In this document: positions 9,628-18,842 of the stretch, piece after piece | How the letters are laid out: each line of letters starts with the position of its first letter | Numbering within the stretch: position 1 is the first letter of the stretch | DNA from: Flavobacterium terrisoli | GTDB lineage: Bacteria; Bacteroidota; Bacteroidia; Flavobacteriales; Flavobacteriaceae | DNA length: 64,000 nucleotides | Assembly: GCF_030167905.1 (NCBI RefSeq) | Contig: NZ_JARGNA010000002.1 | Location: 400,164-464,163, forward strand | Direction: 5' to 3' | The notes under the pieces: model-generated | What the model was told of the DNA's origin: nothing | Database searches by the model: none | What the model saw: the letters and a program-made list of their open reading frames with translations, nothing else | Program-made: the position numbers and the translations under genes

Positions 9628-11922
9628 ATGAAAATAAAAATTACGCTGCTATTATTTTGCTTTCCGTTCTTTTCAGCTTTTGCCCAGGACAAATCTTATG
9701 ATTTACTAAGGGACAGAACAGAGACCAAGATTCTCTACGATCAGGTTTACGGAATTTCCAATGCTTCGGAACAAAGAAAATGGGATGTAAACCCCAATTA
9801 TTTTTTGCAGGTTTATCACGAAATACAACGTGCCGATTTTCTGCAACGCTTGCCAAAATTGGAGAAACTACGCGAAGCTGCCAATCTTGGTTTTGCGAAA
9901 AAACAAATTCCATTGAGTATTTTAATTGCTGATTTTGAAAAAATAAATCCGGCCGCTTCAGAAAATGGCGATTTATTTTTGGGCACCAACAACCAATTCG
10001 AGGTTAAACCAAATGCAATAAATGTTTTTGAAAAGCATTCGCTGAATTTGATTTCGCCTTTGCTTTCCAAATCCAAAAGCAATCAGGTGAGTTTTATATT
10101 AAGCGACGAATTAATTTTCAATACTACGAGCAGAACAATCCAAAGCATAGCCATTCAAGCCAATGGCGAGGAAAACTGGAAAACGATTTCAAGAAACAAT
10201 CCATTCAGCATCAATTTTGATGCGAATGGAAAACAGACTGTAAGTTGCAAAATTCAATTTGCTAATGGAGAAACAATCATACAATCATTTGTAATTAACA
10301 TTGACACTCCAAACAATACTGTTGCCAATAGAAACTCTTCAAACAATTACCAGCCAAATGCCATAACGTCTGTCACTGCCACGATTCCTTATCAGGGTTA
10401 TGGTGAAACAGAAGGGTATTTTGGTCAGGGTGAATACGAGATTTTTCCTGATACCGTTGATGGAATTTTAGACAAGCCGGTTTTTGTGGTTGATGGTTTT
10501 GATCCTGGTGATACCAATACTATTACTACAATGTATGGTGGTTTAGCTTATGGGACAAGTCAAAATATGGCTGATTATCTGAGAACTTTAGGATTTGATA
10601 TTGTCCTGGTGAATTTCCCAACCTACACCAGACCAAATACAACAACCGTAGTGGATGGCGGTGTTGATTTTATCCAAAGAAATGCTTTTGTTTTAGTAGA
10701 AGTAATCAATCAGATCAATGCCCAAAAAGTAGGCACTCAAAAAAATGTAATCGTTGGTCCAAGTATGGGCGGATTGATTTCGCGTTATGCTTTGCGTTAT
10801 ATGGAGATGAATTCATTGACGCACGACACCCGATTGTATATTTCATTTGATTCACCACATCAAGGCGCTAATATTCCTATTGGTTTCCAACATTTGTTCA
10901 ACTATATGGCCTATGGCCCACTAGGGAATGCGGCTGTTCAGCCTCTTGTAGACGGCATGATTAAAAGTCCGGCTGCCAGACAAATGCTCATTGACCACTT
11001 GGAAGGACATTTGCAAACCGGAAGTACTTTTGAATTTAATACTGACGCTGCGAGTTTATTGCCCGCCGGTTCACCAAATTTCAGAACCGCATTTCAAAAT
11101 GAGTTAAACACGATGGGCTTTCCAACAACCGTTCGAAATGTGGCTATTGCTAATGGCGCAAGTAACGGAACGATGAACTATTCGCCAAATTTTGAAGTGA
11201 TGAACCATACGTTTAACATCAGTGCTACACAGCGCGCTATTATCAATTTGCGCTTTACGCCTGCCGCCAATCAGACCAATCAGGTAAGCCGTTTCAGAGC
11301 GCAACAGTTTGTCGTAGTGGTTTGGGTAACCGGATTTGAAAGTTTGGCCAATTCAAAAGCGCCAACCTACACCGATGGATTAGACACTGCACCGGGTGGA
11401 AGATTTGATATGAGCGGATTTGGTGCCGACGCCGGAACTGATCCGTTGCTAACCGAATTTTTCGACAACCTGAACGCGGATTATTTTACCTTTATTCCAA
11501 CTTGGAGTTCAATGGCCATTTCCAGCACCAATAATTTATACACACCTGTAACCGGCGCAACAACACCTTTTGTGGCTTCTTCCATTCCGACCGTGAATGA
11601 AAATCACGTTACCTTGAATGATACCAATGTGACTTTTGCTTTGAACGAAATCATAACCGGTTCTTTGGCGACAACCAATCCGGCATTTGAAACCCTTTGG
11701 ATCAAAAATCCGGTGGAAAACTATATTGAAATCAATACTTCTTACACTATCGATAATGCAAAAATTGCCATCACAGATATGTTAGGAAAAACAATATATA
11801 CATCACAAAATCAAACTATCAGTGGAACTTTTGAGATTCCGGTATCATTAACCAAAGGCGTTTATTTAATCACTATTGGCAATGAAAACGGAAAAATCAC
11901 TAAGAAAATCGTAAAAGATTAA
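9628..11922 (+). CDS. Secreted alpha/beta hydrolase (lipase-like) with T9SS type A sorting domain
   Basis: A 764-residue exported protein with signal peptide MKIKITLLLFCFPFFSAFAQ. The middle carries an alpha/beta-hydrolase core: strand 'KPVFVVDGFDPGD' (about residue 283), nucleophile elbow Gly-Pro-Ser379-Met-Gly-Gly, then 'SRYALRYME' and 'YISFDSPHQGANIP', as in PGAP1/lipase-like hydrolases. The final ~75 residues ('LWIKNPVENYIEIN', 'ITDMLGKTIY', 'GVYLITIGNENGKITKKIVK') are a T9SS type A C-terminal domain, so the protein should pass through the T9SS to the cell surface or medium. The N-terminal ~230 residues have no recognised fold. The gene has terminators on both sides. Substrate is unknown; esters or lipids are likely. 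Confidence 0.85.
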   Translation: MKIKITLLLFCFPFFSAFAQDKSYDLLRDRTETKILYDQVYGISNASEQRKWDVNPNYFLQVYHEIQRADFLQRLPKLEKLREAANLGFAKKQIPLSILIADFEKINPAASENGDLFLGTNNQFEVKPNAINVFEKHSLNLISPLLSKSKSNQVSFILSDELIFNTTSRTIQSIAIQANGEENWKTISRNNPFSINFDANGKQTVSCKIQFANGETIIQSFVINIDTPNNTVANRNSSNNYQPNAITSVTATIPYQGYGETEGYFGQGEYEIFPDTVDGILDKPVFVVDGFDPGDTNTITTMYGGLAYGTSQNMADYLRTLGFDIVLVNFPTYTRPNTTTVVDGGVDFIQRNAFVLVEVINQINAQKVGTQKNVIVGPSMGGLISRYALRYMEMNSLTHDTRLYISFDSPHQGANIPIGFQHLFNYMAYGPLGNAAVQPLVDGMIKSPAARQMLIDHLEGHLQTGSTFEFNTDAASLLPAGSPNFRTAFQNELNTMGFPTTVRNVAIANGASNGTMNYSPNFEVMNHTFNISATQRAIINLRFTPAANQTNQVSRFRAQQFVVVVWVTGFESLANSKAPTYTDGLDTAPGGRFDMSGFGADAGTDPLLTEFFDNLNADYFTFIPTWSSMAISSTNNLYTPVTGATTPFVASSIPTVNENHVTLNDTNVTFALNEIITGSLATTNPAFETLWIKNPVENYIEINTSYTIDNAKIAITDMLGKTIYTSQNQTISGTFEIPVSLTKGVYLITIGNENGKITKKIVKD

Positions 11923-11926
11923 AAAG

Positions 11927-11955
11927 AAAAGCCTCTCAATCGAGAGGCTTTTTTT
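11927..11955. terminator. Bidirectional terminator
   Basis: A perfect GCCTCTC/GAGAGGC stem with A- and T-tracts (loop AATC) between the stops of the hydrolase gene and converging rsmG. Confidence 0.9.
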
Positions 11956-12583
11956 ATACTTTGAACTTTAGCGGTAGATGAACCACTTTTTTGGTTTCGA
12001 AGAATTCGTCTTTAAAGAACTCGGCGATGCTGTATTCTGTGGCTTTTGGAAAATCCTTTAACTCTTCGGTCAAATCGCCGCCTTTGAGGTAAAGAATACC
12101 GTTTTTCAACTCATGTTTGTTTTGCTTTTTGATTTTATCTTTGATCCAGGATACAAAATCGGGCATGTTGGTCACGGCACGGCTGACGATAAAATCATAA
12201 TCGCCTTTGACGTTTTCGGCGCGCATTTGCTCGGCTTTGACATTTTTCAATCCCAATCCATCGGCAACGGCCTGTACGACTTTTATTTTTTTGGCGATCA
12301 CATCAATCAGGTAAAAACGCGTTTCGGGAAATAATATCGCCAACGGAATTCCGGGAAATCCACCACCGGTTCCAACGTCCAGAATATATGTTCCGGGTTC
12401 AAAAGGCTGGATTTTGGCAATCGCCAGTGAATGCAAAACGTGTTTGTTGTATAATTCGTCTATATCTTTGCGGGAAATTACATTGATTTTCGCATTCCAA
12501 TCCTGATATAACGCCTCCAATTTTTGAAACTGTAGTATTTGATTATCAGTAAGATTAGGAAATTGTTTGATAATTTCTTCCAT
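11954..12583 (-). CDS. rsmG: 16S rRNA (guanine-527-N7)-methyltransferase
   Basis: RsmG (GidB) methylates N7 of G527 in 16S rRNA using SAM; its loss gives low-level streptomycin resistance in several bacteria. The SAM loop is 'ILDVGTGGGFPGIPLA', preceded by 'NVISRKDIDELYNKHVLHSL', a family hallmark. 'DFIVSRAVTNM' supplies the NxxSRA-type motif. I start at the internal ATG 12583 (MEEIIKQFPN), 209 residues, because family members begin this way. An upstream ATG at 12601 adds six residues. The gene is divergent from the desaturase and convergent with the hydrolase across a shared terminator. Confidence 0.95.
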   Translation of the reverse strand: MEEIIKQFPNLTDNQILQFQKLEALYQDWNAKINVISRKDIDELYNKHVLHSLAIAKIQPFEPGTYILDVGTGGGFPGIPLAILFPETRFYLIDVIAKKIKVVQAVADGLGLKNVKAEQMRAENVKGDYDFIVSRAVTNMPDFVSWIKDKIKKQNKHELKNGILYLKGGDLTEELKDFPKATEYSIAEFFKDEFFETKKVVHLPLKFKV

Positions 12584-12661
12584 AAATTGAATTTTCAACA
12601 AAAATAGTGCTTTTGGTTAATAATTATGATTTGTTTATAATCTTTAAAAAATTATAATAAT

Positions 12662-12669
12662 TATCTTTG
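12662..12669 (+). promoter_or_regulatory. Candidate -7 box of the desaturase gene
   Basis: TATCTTTG is an exact match to TAnnTTTG, 21 nt before the ATG at 12691, in an AT-rich divergent promoter region shared with rsmG. Confidence 0.5.
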
Positions 12670-12690
12670 GGCAAAATTTGAAATACATAA

Positions 12691-13785
12691 ATGAATAACA
12701 CAACACCCATTTTCTCTAAAACCGATAGTTTAAAATTCTTCAGAACATTAAATTCAAGAGTTAACAGCTATTTTAAAGAAAACAACCTCGACAGAACCGG
12801 AAATTGGAAACTGCATTTGAAAACTATTGTGATGTTTTCCATTTTCTTAACACCATACTTTATTTTATTGGCGATGCACATGCCGATTTGGGCTTATCTT
12901 TTGCTTAACGTAGTCATTGGCGTTGGTATGGCAGGCGTTGGAATGAACGTAATGCACGATGGTAATCACGGTGCTTATTCCAACAAATCATGGGTCAATA
13001 AAATCATGGGCGGAAGCATCTATATCTTAGCCGGAAATGTTTACAACTGGCAGGTACAGCACAATGTTTTGCACCATACTTACACCAATATTTTAGGTCA
13101 CGACGAAGACCTGGAAGCCGGAAGAATCATGCGTTTCACCAAAGAAGCGAAATGGTACCGTTTCCACAAATTCCAACATTATTATTCTGTTTTTTTGTAC
13201 GGATTACTGACTTTCAACTGGGCCATCACTACCGATTTTCTTCAGATGAAACGTTATCTGAAAAGAAACTTGTCATACGGTGAATTCAAAAAACCGGTGA
13301 TTCGCTGGACAACCTTAATTATCACCAAAATCATTTATTTCTCCATCTGGTTAGTACTCCCAATGGTTTTAGGCGTTTCATGGTGGAAAGTGGTTCTGGG
13401 CTTTTTGGTAATGCATTACACTGCCGGAGTAATCCTGAGTGTCGTATTCCAATTGGCGCACGTAGTAGAGGAAACCGAAAATCCGATTCCGGATGACAAT
13501 GGCGAAATCGAAAACACCTGGGCCATTCACCAATTGTTTACAACCGCTAACTTCGCGCCAAAAAACTGGTTGGTGAACTACTATACCGGTGGATTAAATC
13601 ATCAGGTTGAACACCATTTGTTTCCAAACATCAGCCACATCCATTATGGCAAAATTGCCGAAATCGTAAAGCAAACCGCGAAAGAATGTGAGTTGCCATA
13701 CTACGAATTCAAAACTACCCGAGCGGCTATCGCTTCGCATTTCAAGCACTTAAGGGAATTGGGCAGACAACCTCAATTAGCATAA
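12691..13785 (+). CDS. Membrane fatty acid desaturase (front-end type)
   Basis: A 364-residue integral membrane di-iron desaturase. Three histidine clusters are visible: His89-Asp-Gly-Asn-His93, His124-Asn-Val-Leu-His-His129, and Gln305-Val-Glu-His308-His309 (NHQVEHHLFPN). A Gln in the first position of the third box is typical of front-end (delta-5/6-like) acyl desaturases, yet no cytochrome b5 domain is fused, so electrons must come from a separate ferredoxin or b5. Hydrophobic pairs lie at about 45-85 and 205-255. It probably adjusts membrane fluidity or makes polyunsaturated acyl chains. Regiospecificity cannot be read from sequence alone. Confidence 0.88.
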   Translation: MNNTTPIFSKTDSLKFFRTLNSRVNSYFKENNLDRTGNWKLHLKTIVMFSIFLTPYFILLAMHMPIWAYLLLNVVIGVGMAGVGMNVMHDGNHGAYSNKSWVNKIMGGSIYILAGNVYNWQVQHNVLHHTYTNILGHDEDLEAGRIMRFTKEAKWYRFHKFQHYYSVFLYGLLTFNWAITTDFLQMKRYLKRNLSYGEFKKPVIRWTTLIITKIIYFSIWLVLPMVLGVSWWKVVLGFLVMHYTAGVILSVVFQLAHVVEETENPIPDDNGEIENTWAIHQLFTTANFAPKNWLVNYYTGGLNHQVEHHLFPNISHIHYGKIAEIVKQTAKECELPYYEFKTTRAAIASHFKHLRELGRQPQLA

Positions 13786-13794
13786 CATAAAACA

Positions 13795-13820
13795 AGACGC
13801 CTTTATTGGCGTCTCTTTAT
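13795..13820 (+). terminator. Terminator after the desaturase gene
   Basis: A 7-bp stem (AGACGCC and GGCGTCT, loop TTTATT) followed by CTTTATTT, in the short gap before the aminotransferase gene. Confidence 0.7.
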
Positions 13821-13842
13821 TTAACATCATAACAACAACACA

Positions 13843-15027
13843 ATGAGCATTTTATCGGACAGAATCAACAATTTATCAACCTCACAAACCCTTGCCATGG
13901 CCGCCTTGGCGAGAGAATTAAAAGCCCAGGGAAAAGATATTATCAGCCTTAGTTTAGGTGAACCCGATTTCAACACACCCGATTTTATCAAAGAAGCTGC
14001 CAAAAAAGCGATCGATGAAAATTACAGCACCTACACACCGGTTGACGGTTATGGAGAACTGAAAGATGCCATTTGCAGAAAATTCAAAAGAGACAATAAC
14101 CTTGATTACAAACCGGCCAACATTGTAGTGTCTACCGGAGCGAAACAATCTTTATACAACGTGGCCCAAGTCATGTTGAACGATGGTGACGAAGTAATTC
14201 TTCCGGCGCCATACTGGGTTTCTTATTACGAAATCATCAAATTATCAGGCGGTGTTCCTGTGGAAGTTCCAACTTCTGTAGAAAGCGATTTCAAGATGAC
14301 GGCAGCCGAATTGGAAAAAGCCATCACACCAAAAACAAAAATGATGTGGTTCAGTTCACCGTGTAACCCAAGTGGTTCGGTGTACAACCGTGAAGAATTG
14401 ACCGCTATTGGAAAAGTATTGGAAAAATACCCAAACATCTATATCGTTTCTGACGAAATCTACGAACACATCAATTTCTCGGGAACTTTCTGCAGCATCG
14501 GAACGATTCCGGGCTTGTTCGACAGAACGATTACCGTAAACGGTGTGGCGAAAGCTTTCGCGATGACCGGCTGGAGAATCGGTTATATCGGTGCTCCTGA
14601 ATTTATTGCTAAAGCCTGTACCAAAATGCAGGGCCAAGTCACTTCAGGCGCCAATTCGATTGCGCAAAGAGCTACCATTACCGCTGTTGATGCTGACCCA
14701 AGTGTGTTAAACGACATGGTTTCCGCATTCAAAAACCGTCGTGATTTAGTCGTTGGTTTGACCAAAGCCATTCCGGGATTAAAGGTAAATGTTCCTGAAG
14801 GTGCATTCTACGTTTTCCCTGACGTTTCGTCTTTCTTTGGCAAAACCTTACGTGGCAAATTAATCAACAATGCCGATGATTTCTCCATGTATTTGCTATC
14901 AGAAGCCAATGTGGCAACGGTTACCGGAGACGCTTTCGGAAATCCAAACTGCATCAGAATCTCTTACGCGACCAGCGAAGAATTGCTGGCAGAAGCTTTC
15001 AAAAGAATCGCAGCAGCACTAGCTTAA
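13843..15027 (+). CDS. Class I/II pyridoxal-phosphate aminotransferase (aspartate aminotransferase-like)
   Basis: A 394-residue fold-type I PLP aminotransferase. Key residues are the PLP lysine Lys237 ('NGVAKAFAMTGWR'), Asp204 ('VSDEIYEHI') that contacts the pyridine nitrogen, Asn175 ('SSPCNPSG') and the C-terminal carboxylate-binding Arg in 'NCIRISYATS'. The N-terminus 'SLSLGEPDFNTPDFIK' is that of subgroup I-beta/AspB-like enzymes, which transaminate aspartate (sometimes prephenate or aromatic substrates). The gene sits between two terminators and is probably monocistronic. Exact donor specificity is inferred, so no gene symbol is given. Confidence 0.9.
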   Translation: MSILSDRINNLSTSQTLAMAALARELKAQGKDIISLSLGEPDFNTPDFIKEAAKKAIDENYSTYTPVDGYGELKDAICRKFKRDNNLDYKPANIVVSTGAKQSLYNVAQVMLNDGDEVILPAPYWVSYYEIIKLSGGVPVEVPTSVESDFKMTAAELEKAITPKTKMMWFSSPCNPSGSVYNREELTAIGKVLEKYPNIYIVSDEIYEHINFSGTFCSIGTIPGLFDRTITVNGVAKAFAMTGWRIGYIGAPEFIAKACTKMQGQVTSGANSIAQRATITAVDADPSVLNDMVSAFKNRRDLVVGLTKAIPGLKVNVPEGAFYVFPDVSSFFGKTLRGKLINNADDFSMYLLSEANVATVTGDAFGNPNCIRISYATSEELLAEAFKRIAAALA

Positions 15028-15037
15028 AATAGTTCAT

Positions 15038-15064
15038 GCCTCAAGGAAACTTGGGGCTTTTTTA
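15038..15064 (+). terminator. Terminator between the aminotransferase gene and purT
   Basis: An 8-bp stem with one G-U pair (GCCTCAAG and CTTGGGGC, GAAA tetraloop) followed by a T-rich stretch. It overlaps a spurious upstream ATG at 15036, which supports starting purT at 15084. Confidence 0.8.
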
Positions 15065-15083
15065 TTCCAAAAAATTAAATCCA

Positions 15084-16247
15084 ATGTCAAAAATATTATT
15101 ACTCGGTTCAGGAGAATTAGGAAAAGAATTTGTTATCGCCGCCCAAAGAATCGGGCAAACCGTTATCGCTGTCGACAGTTATGAAAATGCTCCGGCAATG
15201 CAGGTTGCTCATGGATTTGAAGCCATCAATATGCTGGATGGAGCCGAATTGGACCGTATTGTGGCCAAACACCAACCCGATTTTATCATCCCTGAAATTG
15301 AAGCCATCCGCACCGAACGTTTTTACGATTACGAAAAACAAGGCATCACTGTGGTACCCTCGGCGAAAGCGGCCAATTTTACCATGAACCGAAAAGCAAT
15401 CCGTGATTTGGCGGCTAAAGATTTAGGTTTAAGAACAGCGAATTATCGTTATGCTACTTCTGCCGAAGAATTACAGAAAGCCGTTGCTGAAGTCGGAATT
15501 CCTTGTGTTGTAAAGCCATTGATGAGTTCTTCGGGTAAAGGGCAATCGACCATCAAAACCGAAGCCGATATCATAAAAGCCTGGCAATATGCCGAAGAAG
15601 GTTCCCGTGGCGATATCATTGAGGTGATTGTGGAAGCTTTTGTCAATTTCAATTCAGAAATTACTTTGTTGACTGTAACTCAAAATAATAATCCAACATT
15701 ATTCTGTGCGCCAATCGGTCACCGACAGGAACGCGGTGATTATCAGGAAAGTTGGCAACCTGCAATTGTTTCCGATAAGGACATTGCCGAAGCACAGGAA
15801 ATGGCCCGAAAAGTAACCGAAGCACTCGGCGGTGCAGGATTATTCGGCGTAGAATTCTTCCTGACGGATGAAGGTGTTTATTTCTCTGAATTATCACCAA
15901 GACCACACGACACCGGAATGGTGACCTTAGCCGGAACCCAAAACTTTAACGAATTCGAATTGCATTTGCGTGCAGTTTTGAGTTTGCCAATTTTTGAGAT
16001 TACATTGGAAAAAGCCGGAGCCAGTGCCGTAATTTTAGCCTCCGGGGAATCTTTAAATCCAACATATTCAGGAATTTCAGCCGTAGCATCATTACCTAAA
16101 ACAGATTTTCGTATATTTGGAAAGCCAACGTCGAGACCTTATAGAAGAATGGGTGTAGTTTTAGTCAATGACCAACTCGAAACACCAATCTCTGAAATAG
16201 TGGAAACGGCCAAAAAAACAGCAAGATTAATAACCGTAAATTTATAA
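15084..16247 (+). CDS. purT: Formate-dependent phosphoribosylglycinamide formyltransferase
   Basis: PurT makes formyl-GAR from GAR, ATP and formate, the folate-independent route for purine step three. It is an ATP-grasp enzyme of 387 residues. Recognisable parts are the N-terminal Rossmann-like '[14 protein letters not shown]', 'PEIEAIRTE', the ATP-grasp '[14 protein letters not shown]', the substrate loop '[15 protein letters not shown]' and the C-terminal '[14 protein letters not shown]'. I start at ATG 15084 ([10 protein letters not shown]); an earlier in-frame ATG at 15036 would put the preceding terminator inside the gene. The next gene starts immediately after the stop. Confidence 0.96.
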   Translation: MSKILLLGSGELGKEFVIAAQRIGQTVIAVDSYENAPAMQVAHGFEAINMLDGAELDRIVAKHQPDFIIPEIEAIRTERFYDYEKQGITVVPSAKAANFTMNRKAIRDLAAKDLGLRTANYRYATSAEELQKAVAEVGIPCVVKPLMSSSGKGQSTIKTEADIIKAWQYAEEGSRGDIIEVIVEAFVNFNSEITLLTVTQNNNPTLFCAPIGHRQERGDYQESWQPAIVSDKDIAEAQEMARKVTEALGGAGLFGVEFFLTDEGVYFSELSPRPHDTGMVTLAGTQNFNEFELHLRAVLSLPIFEITLEKAGASAVILASGESLNPTYSGISAVASLPKTDFRIFGKPTSRPYRRMGVVLVNDQLETPISEIVETAKKTARLITVNL

Positions 16248-16577
16248 ATGATGAAAAAAGCATTATTGGTAGCATTTTTTGCGTTAGGAATAACAAGCAT
16301 GAATGCTCAGGAAAAGAAAGCAACAACAGAACCAAGAATTGTCGAAGTGGCTTGCGGGCAATGCCAATTTGGAATGAAAGAAATCAAAAAAGGATGCGAT
16401 CTGGCAGCAATAGTTGATGGAAAAGCCTATTTTGTTGAAGGAACAAAACTGGATGACCATGGCGATGCCCACGGTGCTGAAGGTTTCTGCAATGCTGTTA
16501 GCAAAGCTGAAGTAGTAGGTGAAATAAAAGGAGACAAATTTGTCGTAACTTCATTCAAACTACTTCCAAGAAAATAA
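16248..16577 (+). CDS. Exported DUF6370 family protein with conserved Cys/His
   Basis: A 109-residue protein with a signal peptide ending near residue 20 (ALGITSMNAQ). The mature part carries four cysteines (Cys36 and Cys39 in 'VACGQCQFGM', Cys50, Cys81) and two histidines in 'DDHGDAHGAEGF'. This pattern suggests periplasmic metal binding or redox chemistry, but I know of no demonstrated function for DUF6370. Two ATG codons lie in tandem (16248, 16251). The first follows the purT stop directly, so the gene is probably co-transcribed with purT and with the Crp-like regulator downstream. Confidence 0.75.
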   Translation: MMKKALLVAFFALGITSMNAQEKKATTEPRIVEVACGQCQFGMKEIKKGCDLAAIVDGKAYFVEGTKLDDHGDAHGAEGFCNAVSKAEVVGEIKGDKFVVTSFKLLPRK

Positions 16578-16587
16578 AATAATCCTC

Positions 16588-17163
16588 TTGGCTAAAATCC
16601 TTGAAAATATTTCAAAAATAGTAACTCTTTCTCCCGAGGAAGAGTTGCTTTTTTTGTCTAAAACCGAAACCAGACAGGTCAAGGCCAAAACCATCTTGCA
16701 AAACGCCGGTCAGGTGTGCAAAGAAGGTTATTTTGTGAATTCGGGTTTGCTTCGAAGTTTTAATATCAATGACAATATCGTCGAACACGTGTTGAGCTTT
16801 GCCTGCGAAGGTTGGTGGATTAGTGATATGTACAGCTTGTTGTCGCAAAAACCGGGTAATCTTTTTATCGAAGTATTGGAAGATGCTGAAGTGGTTGTAT
16901 TGTCTAAAGAAAACCAAGACCAACTGTATCTCGAAATCCCAAAACTGGAGCGCTTTTTCAGAATCCTGATTGAAAATTCTTTGGTTGCCAACCAGGAAAG
17001 ACTCATGGACAACCTGAGCTTAACCGCGGAAGAACGCTTTGAAAAATTCTGCAAAAAATACCCAACACTCATTCAAAAAGTACCTCAAAAACAAATCGCT
17101 TCTTTTATTGGTGTCACGCCCGAGTTCTTTAGCAAAATGAAAGCGCGAATGTTAAAGAAATAA
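16588..17163 (+). CDS. Crp/Fnr family transcriptional regulator
   Basis: A 191-residue Crp/Fnr-type protein. Residues ~20-110 form the cyclic-nucleotide-binding-like beta roll ('GQVCKEGYFVNSGLLRSF', 'FACEGWWISDMYSLL'), then a long dimerisation helix, then a short winged-helix end 'VPQKQIASFIGVTPEFFSKM'. No FNR-type cysteine cluster is present, so oxygen sensing by an Fe-S cluster is unlikely. The start is a TTG at 16588, 10 nt after the DUF6370 stop; no ATG fits, although the frame is open a little further upstream. Targets are unknown. Its position behind purT and DUF6370 suggests it may regulate that small cluster. Confidence 0.82.
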   Translation: MAKILENISKIVTLSPEEELLFLSKTETRQVKAKTILQNAGQVCKEGYFVNSGLLRSFNINDNIVEHVLSFACEGWWISDMYSLLSQKPGNLFIEVLEDAEVVVLSKENQDQLYLEIPKLERFFRILIENSLVANQERLMDNLSLTAEERFEKFCKKYPTLIQKVPQKQIASFIGVTPEFFSKMKARMLKK

Positions 17164-17165
17164 TT

Positions 17166-18704
17166 TTACTCTTTTATAAACTTCGCCATTAGTTTTTCTT
17201 CTCCTGAGAAAGCTTGTAGTATATATATGCCACCGGCTAACTTTTCAACGTTTATTTGATTGCTGTTTTGGTATTGTTCTAAAATCGTTTTACCGGCTAA
17301 ATCGGTGACCACTATTTTATCAAATAATATGTTGCCGGCACTTTGGAGTGTCAGAAAAGAAGCCGTTGGATTGGGATACAATTTTATATTTTGAGGGTTA
17401 AAATTTGATGTTGCTAAAGCATCAGGGCCAAGTTTTACCACCCATCCATCAAAATCTCCATGAGCACCAATAACATCTCCATCAGTAGAATTTGTCCATC
17501 CAATCATAGTGTAACTCCCATCCGGATTTGCAAGGATATTTATTCCATCATCAACATTGGAACCACCTAAGCTTTTTTGCCACTGAATTATCCCCGTGTT
17601 CGAAAGTTTCACTATCCAAACTTCTCCTGTAGGATGATCTCCTTCGACATCGCCATCACTCGAACCAACCATCCCGATAGCTATATAACCTCCATCAGAA
17701 GTAGTTTTTACATTTCTTAAATTATCATGATAACTTCCTCCCAATGCTCTTTGCCATTGAATCGTTCCGTTTTCAGATAATTTTACTACCCAAAAATCGT
17801 AAAAACTCCCATGAAGACCGCTAACATCACCATTGTTAGAACTTGTATAGGCACCCACAATATAACCTCCATCAGAAGTAAGCTCTATATTTTTACCATA
17901 TTCGCTACCCGTTCCTCCAAGTGATTTTTGCCATTCAACACTACCTGTTGGTGAAAGCTTAACAACCCATAAGTCAGGAGTTCCTGGTTGGTGATTACCT
18001 GACACATCACCATTATTAGAAAAAGCATGTCCTGCTAAAATATATCCTCCATCAGCGGTAACCTGGATACTCTCTGCATAATCTACATTTGTACCGCCTA
18101 AAGCTTTTTGCCACTGAATAACACCTATACTCGAAATTTTCACAACCCAAACATCATAATTTCCATGATTTCCTGAAACATCTCCATTATTTGAACCTGC
18201 ATGTCCTACAAAAACATAACCGCCATCTGATGTAACTTTAATATCAAATCCATAGTCATATTGTGTTCCTCCGTATGATTTTTGCCATTCAATAATTCCA
18301 ACTGAAGAAAGCTTGGCGACCCACACATCTTCACCTCCATGATTTCCTGAAACATCTCCGTTGTTTGAGGTAGAGTATCCTACCAAAATATATCCTCCGT
18401 CTAAGGTAAGTTGTATGTTAAAAGCAACATCTATGGATGAACCTCCAAGTGTTTTTTGCCATTCAATAGTTCCGGCTGAAGAAAGTTTTACTATCAACGC
18501 ATCAGTACTCCCATGATTACTTGAAAACTCCGCATTATATGAATCTGTTTGTCCTGCAACTATATAACCTCCATCGGGAGTATTCCTGATTGCTCTAACA
18601 TACTCGCCACTAGTACCTCCAAGTGTTTTTTGCCATTCAACGATTGGTGCTTGGGAAAAAACAATCTGGGTTAATAGTAAAACAAAGAAGTAATATTTTT
18701 TCAT
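17166..18704 (-). CDS. Seven-repeat secreted protein with T9SS type A sorting domain
   Basis: A 512-residue protein with signal peptide MKKYYFFVLLLTQIVFSQ. Seven tandem repeats of about 56-62 residues fill the middle. Each begins W-Q-K/R-x-L/Y-G-G, contains 'DGGYI' or a variant, and most carry an Asp-rich 'NNGDVSGNHG'-type loop followed by 'DVWVVKLS'. The Asp/Asn loop looks calcium-binding. Seven such units suggest a beta-propeller-like surface protein. The last ~75 residues ('LYPNPTASFLTLQSAG', 'VTDLAGKTIL', 'AGGIYILQAFSGEEKLMAKF') form a type A sorting domain. The stop lies 2 nt past the end of the converging Crp-like gene. Ligand and role are unknown. Confidence 0.85.
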   Translation of the reverse strand: MKKYYFFVLLLTQIVFSQAPIVEWQKTLGGTSGEYVRAIRNTPDGGYIVAGQTDSYNAEFSSNHGSTDALIVKLSSAGTIEWQKTLGGSSIDVAFNIQLTLDGGYILVGYSTSNNGDVSGNHGGEDVWVAKLSSVGIIEWQKSYGGTQYDYGFDIKVTSDGGYVFVGHAGSNNGDVSGNHGNYDVWVVKISSIGVIQWQKALGGTNVDYAESIQVTADGGYILAGHAFSNNGDVSGNHQPGTPDLWVVKLSPTGSVEWQKSLGGTGSEYGKNIELTSDGGYIVGAYTSSNNGDVSGLHGSFYDFWVVKLSENGTIQWQRALGGSYHDNLRNVKTTSDGGYIAIGMVGSSDGDVEGDHPTGEVWIVKLSNTGIIQWQKSLGGSNVDDGINILANPDGSYTMIGWTNSTDGDVIGAHGDFDGWVVKLGPDALATSNFNPQNIKLYPNPTASFLTLQSAGNILFDKIVVTDLAGKTILEQYQNSNQINVEKLAGGIYILQAFSGEEKLMAKFIKE

Positions 18705-18805
18705 AGTAAAGAGTTATCTAAAAGTCAAATTTAATGCATTAATCTTATATTTCGTCATATATGATTTCTTAATCTACATTAAGTACCCAACGGGCTGTAT
18801 GATTG

Positions 18806-18813
18806 TAAATTTG
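18806..18813 (+). promoter_or_regulatory. Candidate -7 box for the pirin operon
   Basis: TAAATTTG matches TAnnTTTG, 30 nt before the pirin start, within a 138-nt divergent intergenic region. No clear -33 box. Confidence 0.4.
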
Positions 18814-18842
18814 TATCATAATAATTAATACATTTATACATC

